From: Dactylorhiza incarnata
Taxonomy: Eukaryota > Streptophyta > Magnoliopsida > Asparagales > Orchidaceae
Assembly: GCA_033032865.1 (NCBI GenBank)
Contig: JAWHQI010000273.1
Location: 248,001-312,000 of the forward strand
Length of the DNA stretch: 64,000 nt
Direction: 5' to 3'
In this document: positions 56,601 to 64,000 of the stretch, piece by piece
Layout of the letters: every line of letters begins with the position of its first letter
Numbering within the stretch: the first letter of the stretch is position 1
Made by a program: the position numbers and the translations under genes
Notes under the pieces: generated by a model
The model's database searches: none
What the model was told of the DNA's origin: nothing
What the model saw: the letters and a program-made list of their open reading frames with translations, nothing else

Positions 56601-59405
56601 CACTCACCTCGGCACGTAGGACTGCATCAATTGAGTTCCACAAGGATAAGCGTCTGATTAAGAATTCTGTTGATATTGAGAAAATTCTATCAGGCACTAG
56701 GAGTGGTAATGTCTATTGTTTGAATTTCTTGTGTTTAGATTCAACTACACCTGTTTGTCTTCTAGCAAATGATAGAGAATCTCTTTGTGTGCAATAACAC
56801 AAGAGACTTGCTCACATGAACTAAAAAATTAATCAACAAACAATGTTTAGAAAATCTAGTTAGAAATGTACATAATCTTAAATGCATTAAAGATGGTATT
56901 TGTCATGCTTGTCAGATGGGCAAGCAAACTAAGACCACCTTTAAATGCATAGGTTCCAAAGATTCAGAGAGATGCCTTTACTTATTTCATATGGACTTAT
57001 TTGGTCCCATGTCAATTTGTAGTTTAGGAAGGAAGTTGTATGCCCTTGTGATAGTTGATGACTTCTCTAGGTATGCTTGAGTGTTCTTTCTTAAGAAAAT
57101 GTTTGATACCTTGGATATTTTTGCGTCATTTGTCAAGCAAATTCAGAATGAAAAGAGCTGTACTTATGACAGATTTCAGTCTGAACTCATGACAGATTTT
57201 TGCAAAAAGCAAGAATTTTCTTCTCCAAGAACACCACAGCAGAATGGAGTTGCCGAGAGCAAAAACAGGACTCTCATAGAGGCTGGGAGAACAATATTGA
57301 GTTACTCTTCACTACCAGAATATTTCTGGGCTAAAGCTGTCAACACTGCATGTCCTGTGCAAAATAGAGCCTCTGTCATCAAAAGTCATAAGAAAATTCC
57401 TTATGAACTAATGAAGGGCAGAAAACTAAATGTTACATACTTTTGAATATTTGAATGTAAGTGTTATGTCCTAAATAATGGTAAGTCTTATCTAACTAAA
57501 TTTGTTGAAAAATGTTTTGAGGGGATTCTTGTTAGATATAGCAGTCATGACAAGGATTATAGAATATTCAACAAGAAAACTCATGTGGTAGAAGAATCAA
57601 TACATGTATTTGATGAGACAAACTTGATTCATCAAGGTTTGTCTAGCTCTTCTATTGTTGCAAGAACAGAACTGAAGATAAAAGGGCTAAGCCTAGAAGA
57701 ATCAACATCTCCTGACTTGATCATTGAAGATGGAGAACCAGTCCAAGGATAAGCACAAGAAACAACACTTGGACAACAGCCAGCTGGTACAATAAATGTT
57801 GAAGCTCAAGGAGCACTGCCACTAACTTGGAGGCAGCACAAAGACCATCCAAGCACTTACGTGATTGGAGAAATGAGCAAAGGAGTTAGAACAAGAAAAA
57901 GTGCTCAAAATGAAGCACTATAGCTGAGCTTCCTCTCTCAGATTGAACCCAAGAGATTTGAAAAAGCCAATTCAAATCATGGTTATGCAAGAAAAGCTGA
58001 ACATGTAAGGTTTGGAAGCTGGTTCCTAGACCTCAACATCAGAATGTAATTGCAACAAAATGGGTCTACAAGAACAAGCTAGATGAGAATGAGATCATCA
58101 TCAAGAACAAAGCAAGGCTGGTTGCAAAGGGATATAGACAAGAAGAAGAGATTGATTTTGACCAGACCTATGCACCCGTAGCAAGACTTGAGGCAATAAG
58201 GCTTTTCCTAGCCTATGCAGTTCACAAAGGATTCAAGGTGTACCAAATGGATGTGAAGTCTGCATTCCTCAATTATGATCTCAAAGAAGAAGTATATGTA
58301 GAGCAGCCTCCAGGTTTTGTTATTCCTAATTTTTCTGATCATGTTTATTTCTTAAAGAAAGCTTTGTATGATTTGAAACAAGCTCCTAGAGCTTGTTAAG
58401 GGGGAAGATAGATAAGACATTATTTCTAAGAGAAATAAAGGGCAAGAGTTTGCTAGTCTAAATTTTTGTTGATGATATAATTTTTGGGTCTACTGATAAC
58501 AACTTTTGCAAAAAGTTTGTTAAATGCAAGGAAAGTTTGAAATGAGCAGCATAGGGGAGTTGAAATACTTCATATGGCTCCAGGTGAAGCAATCTGAGGA
58601 TGATATATTCATCTCTCAGTCCAAGTTCACTAAGGAGCTTATAAAGAAGTTTGGAATGAAGAGTGCAACCTCAATGAGGACTCCAATGAGCTCCAATGTG
58701 TCTCTAGACAAGGATGAGAAAGAGAAACCTTTTGATGAGACCTTGTACAGATGCATCATTGGATCTTTGCTCTACCTAATTGCTAGTAGACCAGATATTA
58801 TGTTTGCTACATGTGCTTGTGTTAGGTATCAAGCTTCCCCTAAGGAATCTCACTATATCTCTGCTAAGAGAATCTTTAGATACCTCAAGTGAACTCCTAA
58901 TCTTGGCATTTGGTACCCTAGAAGTAATGATTTTGAGCTAACAAGGTATTCAGATGTTGATTTTGCAGGTTGTAAAGAAGACAGGAAAAGTACATCTGGA
59001 ACCTTTCAATTTCTAGGGAAGAGGCTGATCTCATGGAGCAGCAAGAAACAGACAAGTGTGACAATCTCCACAGCTGAATCAGAATACATCTCAGCTGGGA
59101 TCTGCTGTTCACAACTGCTATGGATTCAACATCAGCTGAAAGATTACAACATCAAGACCAACAAAACTACCATCTGTTGTGATTCGTCCAGTGCAATATC
59201 AAATGCTAAGAACCCTGTGTTACACAACAATACTAAGCACATTGAAATCAGGTACCACTTCATCAGGGAGCATGTTGAAAAAGAGGATATCTGCGTTGAG
59301 TATGTCCCCGCTGCCAGCCAAGTAGCAAATATCTTTATTAAGTCTCTTGATGAAGCTAAATTCAATTTCTTTAAGTTTGAGCTTGGTATACTGAACTTAG
59401 AGTAA
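56600..59405 (+). pseudogene. pol: SIRE-lineage Copia pol: integrase, RT, RNase H (5'-truncated)
   Basis: It enters in the GAG_pre-integrase region (ILSGTRSGNVYCLNF). It continues with damaged HKRLAHMN, CHACQMGKQTK and FHMDLFGPMS, then integrase core DDFSRYAWVF and PRTPQQNGVAESKNRT. The stretch that normally holds the second catalytic Asp is altered (RFQSELMTDF). RT follows: [32 protein letters not shown], and FVDDIIFGSTD near 58458, a signature of SIRE/Tork types. RNase H (SDVDFAGCKEDRKSTSG, TAESEYIS, KHIEIRYHFIREHVEK) ends at 59405. Many stops and shifts. The RNase H wording (EYVPAASQVANIFIKSLDE) fits SIRE. Confidence 0.8.
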
Positions 59406-59674
59406 GCATATCAATACTATTTTTTTATTACTATTGTGCATATGCATGCTAACAAGAAACTGCAAAAAAATTGCAAATCAATTCTGTGTCGTCGAGTATA
59501 CAAAACGACATAGAGGTCATGTCAAAGGGTTGTCAAGCCGACATAGAAGGTATATCGTCGAGGTGCATCTTCGACACGCAGAATTTGGCTAATATTGGAT
59601 CTTTCATCACAGTCGCCCAATTAAAGATCAATAGCTTGAGCAAAAGCACCCAGGTACGCGTCTTTTGACATTCC

Positions 59675-59700
59675 TAATATATATATATATATATATATAT
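59675..59700. repeat. (AT)n microsatellite
   Basis: A run of AT dinucleotides of about 25 bases lies between pol and the extra ORF. Confidence 0.9.
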
Positions 59701-59809
59701 GATAAATGCTAAGAAAAAGATTAGACTTTCATTTGCTCTAAGTTGTCAAAAACAAAAAATTTCGTCCCGCGCGACATCGGCGATCTTCAACTCTCCAGTT
59801 TTTCTCGCA

Positions 59810-61984
59810 ATGGCACCAAAGAAGGGAGAAGATTACTGCAATATAGGATGCGAACTTGTGCGAGGTGGATTCAACAGGGCAGATGAAGAAATTAAATCTG
59901 TTATTGGATTATTAACATCGTCAGGGCTTGAGTATGTTCTCTCTGAATCCACCATGATTATGCACAAAGAATTAGCAGACATTTATTCCAAGCCACAAAT
60001 AAGCATATCCTGGAAAGCCCTAAAAATAAGGGTAAATGATACTTTGTTAAGGGTTACAGTTCAAGGGCTGACGAGAGCACTCCGCCTGCCAGTATTTGAA
60101 GAAGATGATGAAGCGGATGATATTTCAAATGAAGACTATTCTGAATTATTGAAGTGATGTGGACATGAGCGAGAATGTTATGGCTCCCTGAATCGAGCAA
60201 ACTTCAACTCCAAGGGAAAGCTTCTGGCAGATATAGTTGGAAAAGTACTGATTTGCAAGTCTGTGTCACACAATAGAATCTCAAGAGAGATGTTTGAAAT
60301 CATGACCAGGATTATTTTCAACAAAAAGATAAACTGAGCTCAAATTATATTTGATAAGATTGGGGAAAGCTTAAATGCCACAAATTGTAGAAGAATATTA
60401 TCATTATATCTGCTGTCAAGCATGCCAGAGGAGCTAAACAAGAAGCCGGGAGCTCTCATCCACTGCATGAAGAAGATGGATATCAGAACCTTAGAAAGGT
60501 GGGAGAAAGTGTTCTGCAAGGCTCCTAAGAAATTCAAGAAGACCAGTGCTGTCAAAAGAAAAAGAGTTGTTATAAATGAGAAAACCTCTTCAGAGGAAGA
60601 TGAACCGATTGCCAGCCTAACCCCTGCACAAATTGAGGGGGAGACTGGTCAAGCATCAGTTCTATGTCTAACAACTAAACCATTGGGTGAGCTCATGGTC
60701 ACCAATGAGGCTACTGTTCCAGAACTTGTTGCTCCAGCTGCTGAAAGACAGGAAGATCCTCAAGATAGTGCTTTAGTTGAGGAGGAGGCTCACACTGAGC
60801 TCCCTGCTCCAAGGGTTGAGGAAGCAACCTCAACTGGGTTGGCTGTCTAAGAGGACCCAAAAAGTTCACAGAAGATCATTGATGTTGCTGATGCTGAGGA
60901 TGCAAGAGCAGAAGTTGATGTTCCAAGACAGGACTCTCCTGATATTATGTATGATGATGAAGATGCCTAGAATGTATCAAGACATGGTACAAATAAGGTT
61001 GTTGAGCACGAGAAGCTATTTCTAGCACATCTGCTCCACAACCTCAAGTTCACTCATTCATCAAATACAAGAATTGCTAGCAGCTGAAAGAATTCGCTAT
61101 CAATCCTATGTGGACAATGCGGTGAAGGACCTCAAAGAAGACATCTCTGCTTAGATGAAGGAGATGAAAACAGATATTGACCATGTCAATGGTCAAATCA
61201 CTGGTTGGTTCACAAATGCAGGAACAACAGTAGATTGCAACACGAAGGCACTGTAATCTCTAGGCATAAGGTTGGATTCTACTTTGGAATCTCATCAGAG
61301 ATCAGAAGAAAATTTAGAGAGTGCAGTGGACTTTCTCACAAAGAGGATGACTGACAGTCAAAAACATATAATGAGCAGATGTGTGAACACCCAAACGTTC
61401 ACCAATGAGACTTTGACTAAAAAGATAGAAGACTCCTCCCAGAGCTTACAAAGATGTATATTTGAAGAAATCAGAAAGGGGCAAAAGACTGATCTGGCCA
61501 AGTCACCTGGATAGTAAATGCACTTCATCACTCCCTGAGACTCAATCCCATGGTGACTGAACCTCCAAGAAGTGACAGTCCTGTGAACTTTTCTGAAGGC
61601 ACACAAGCAGAAGCTGGTACCAGTCAGCAGAAGAGGAGAAGACAATCAGAAGAAGAATTAACTGCAATTAAAAGAAGAGAAGAGGCCAAAGCAGCTGAAC
61701 GAAGTCTTTCCATGTAGAGCCCAAGGTTAAAGCAAATAATTCTGTAAACATGGATTGATCTTGGTAGCATTGGAAAAGATATTGACAAGTATTATTCAAA
61801 TGATGAATGAAACAAACATTTAAAAACTGAAAGTCAAAGAAGAATTTACATGAAGCATCAGAAGGAGGGGACATTGCCAAAGAATGTTCCTCCCATCCCC
61901 AACACTTATATTCCAAAGCCATTCAGCTTCTTTGACAGACAAAGACAAAGAGAGAAAGGTGAAGGAAAGAAGAAGAGCTTTTGA
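59810..61984 (+). pseudogene. Additional 3' ORF of the SIRE-like element (env-like position), broken
   Basis: From ATG at 59810 (MAPKKGEDYCNIGCELVRGG) one frame can be followed through TGA at 60155-60157 and about 60336, where Trp or other codons are likely, to a TAA near 60848. Later parts shift frame. The amino half (ELADIYSKPQISISWKALK, VTVQGLTRALRLPV) recalls the uncharacterised 'putative plant transposon' domains seen beside retroelements. A basic KKFKKTSAVKRKR patch and long acidic and Pro/Glu-rich and coiled segments follow, ending near 61984 before the polypurine tract. SIRE elements often carry an env-like ORF here, but no signal peptide or transmembrane helix is visible, so I do not call it env. 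Confidence 0.5.
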
Positions 61985-62148
61985 GTTTAGATGTGCTAGG
62001 GTGTAAATGTAGTTTTTGATAATCTGTTTCCAAGCATTTAGAACTTGTATATATGTGATATTTTGAATGTTGTCTTTAATCTTTATGTTATAACTTTAAT
62101 ATCTCTATGTGTAGTTTATCTTCGAGTGATGTTCTGACTTCTTCAATA

Positions 62149-62157
62149 GGGGGAGAT
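62149..62157 (+). other. Polypurine tract of the SIRE-like element
   Basis: AGGGGGAGAT directly precedes the LTR start TGTTAGGAAC. Confidence 0.7.
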
Positions 62158-63480
62158 TGTTAGGAACTTTACCTACAATGTTCCTGATTTGAAGAAGTCA
62201 TCAAGTCAAAGATAACTACACTTTATATTTGACATATTTGCTTTGGATTATTGCTTTCAGGTACTAGACAGTGCAAGTCTAGCATAGAGCTAGACTTAGT
62301 GTCATCATATATAGTTTTGCCAATGTAATCCTGCATTGTGCAAAACACCATGTCGACCTTTGATCTAGACTATATTAGACTTGTCACTAACTCATAATCA
62401 TCAAGTATAAAGGTCTATCTTGAGCTGAAGCAAATGATTTGAGTTGAGAAGATCAGAATTTCTCTAAGGCAAATATCGTCTTGGTAAGCTTAAATATCGT
62501 CGAGTGAAGGTCTCGATATCGTCTTGAAGATCTTAAGCTCGAAGACGATATCGTCTTGTAAACTCATAACACTCATATCGTGTTGTCTAGAAGAAGAAGG
62601 TGTATCTCTAAATATCGTCTTGGTAAAGTACTTTTCAAAACGATATCGTCTTGACAAGGTTCATATACCTTCGTATCGTCTTGGAAGTATACTACATAAA
62701 TCTTGAAACAGTTATATGAAGGAAGAAATTGACTAAGACATTTAACATCGAGGTCACGTGAAATGTCGTCGAGGAACCAAGACGACATTTCATGAATATT
62801 AAGACGATTCGTCTAGAAGAGCTCACATATCGCCTTAAAGATTATAAAGAGATATCTAGTCGATTCTTGTAGAAGATTCGACTATAAGACACAAACAGTG
62901 AAATATCGTCTTGAAGACTATGAAGAGATATCAAGTTGATTCATGTAGAAGATTCGACTAGAAGGCACAAGCAGTGAAATATCGTCTTGAAGACTGTGAA
63001 GAGACATCAAGTCGATTCGTGTAGACGATTCGACTAGAAGGCTCAAGCAATGAAATATCATATTGTGAAAGAGACATCAAGACGATTCGTGTAAACAATT
63101 CGACTAGAAGAATGAAGTGTGAAATATCGTCTTGAAGACCACCAGTCACCAAGACGATTCGTGCAGACGATTCAACCAGAAGATTATACTATGAAATATC
63201 ATCTTGAAGACCATCAAAGTCACCAAGACGATTCGTGCGGAATGCAAATTCGACGAGAAGAAGTAAATTCGATTAGACATATAGTCGAATGGAGGAAAGA
63301 CCAGAATTCTAATTAAAGCGTGATTTTGACATCACGTCATTTATTACCGCCGCAGATTGAGCCAATGAAAGCTGATAACTGACATAAAGAACGTCCGAGG
63401 AAGAGACCGTTATCAAAGATACTTATAAAAAGGTAGAGATGGATATCAGCAAACCCTAATCTTGAGATTGACAATCATTT
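62158..63480 (+). repeat. 3' LTR of the SIRE-like element, right end not fixed
   Basis: It starts TGTTAGGAACTTTACC after the polypurine tract. From 62460 to 63260 it is packed with words such as ATATCGTCTTGAAGA, GACGATTCGTG and GATTCGACTAGAAG. TATAAAAAGG lies at 63424-63433. No clear CA terminus with flank was found before an open reading frame begins, so the end given is only the point where that frame starts to dominate. Confidence 0.55.
63424..63431 (+). promoter_or_regulatory. TATA box near the end of the SIRE-like LTR
   Basis: TATAAAAA, followed about 30 bases later by an AAACCCTAATC leader-like sequence and then the open frame at 63466. It could be the LTR promoter or the promoter of that frame. 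Confidence 0.5.
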
Positions 63481-64000
63481 TCCATAATAATTTTTGAAGC
63501 AAGAGCTCGCCGCCGTCAACGTTCATTTTCGTTTATAGAGCAAGGTTCTGCGTTGGTAGTGGATGTTGAAGACAGTCCCGACCGTTCGAAACAAACCGAC
63601 CTGGAGTTGGCTAAGAAGAGAAAGAGGGCTGAGACGACGACGGAAAGGATATTAAGAAAAGCCAAGAGCTTGAATGCCAAGAATAGAGCGCCCTCAAGGA
63701 AACCCGGAGCGGGCAACCTTCAGAACAAGGCGCATGAGAGAGAAGTTTCTGAGGGGTTGGTGACTCCTTCCGCCAAGCCGGGCGATTTGGTGTCTACCTC
63801 TGCGACTAGCATGACTATAAGCGAGATTGTCAAGGACATTGACTCTCTTAAGAAGCAGGATGAGCTGCTTGACACTCCCGCCAGCTCGAATGAAATTAAT
63901 CGTCTCGGTGAAGATGCGGCTAAGGCTGAGAAGACCGTACCGACTTATGACGATCCTACAATAACCGGGATGCGGATAATGAAGGCGAAGGCGGAAAAGA
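63466..64000 (+). CDS. Unidentified open frame running off the right edge
   Basis: After a TGA at 63463-63465 the frame stays open for 178 codons to the window end. The product is highly charged: VEDSPDRSKQTDLELAKKRK, a basic LRKAKSLNAKNRAPSRKPG, then acidic and Ser/Thr-rich sequence with SEIVKDIDSLKKQDE. No ATG occurs in frame until about 63809, so translation must start later, from a non-ATG codon, or after splicing. The GC content is higher than that of the LTR to its left. I recognise no family. It could be a gag or additional ORF of a further element, or a host exon. Confidence 0.4.

Noticed and set aside
62460..63270. CRISPR-like spaced repeats
   Set aside because: The repeated words vary, overlap and occur in both orientations inside a Copia LTR.

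Overview
The window reads as nuclear DNA of a flowering plant with a large, repeat-rich genome. Nearly everything recognisable is a retrotransposon or a relic of one, and what host coding sequence remains is cut into short spliced exons. The species cannot be read from the sequence. No rRNA, tRNA, CRISPR array or bacterial operon was seen.

Layout. 1-8408 is the 3' part of a Ty3/Gypsy Tat (Retand-like) element: dual RNase H and integrase, a repeat-filled spacer, two genes on the opposite strand, and the 3' LTR. 8409-18060 holds remnants of a minus-strand SIRE-like Copia element (5' LTR, primer site, broken gag). It is interrupted by a 3.5 kb solo LTR that itself carries a hAT-type MITE. 18912-18962 is a host exon. 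20929-26871 is a chimera of two minus-strand Copia fragments, with a second solo LTR nested in it. 27533-28913 is another Copia 5' fragment and 29005-29735 an RTE LINE fragment. 30024-32077 is a short LTR element bounded by a perfect target duplication. 32204-40678 is a second, internally deleted Tat element. 41227-43111 is an RTE LINE with a 17-bp target duplication. 43150-44676 is a small LTR element. 45117-45503 holds two more host exons. 45586-47498 is a Gypsy gag-bearing relic. 49413-52795 is a Copia element split by a 1.56 kb TRIM-like element. 54041-54878 is a probable solo LTR. 55031-55657 is an integrase-chromodomain fragment. 56600-63480 is a SIRE-like Copia with an extra 3' ORF and LTR. 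63466-64000 is an open frame running off the edge.

How the parts fit. The two Tat elements share one plan: pol on the plus strand, then two genes on the minus strand between pol and the 3' LTR. All four antisense genes have a TATAAATA box 26 to 126 nt upstream of the likely start codon. Three of the four also show GT-AG introns whose splicing is supported by reading frame or by comparison between the copies. Antisense gene 1 of the first copy is still open for 583 codons after splicing. This antisense cassette is the most interesting system here.

The three host exons (18912-18962, 45117-45292, 45396-45503) are collinear, in compatible splice phase, and match an ACT/Raf-like STY8/STY17/STY46-type protein kinase. 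The simplest reading is one plus-strand gene whose intron has grown to about 26 kb by nested insertions, although a pseudogene is possible.
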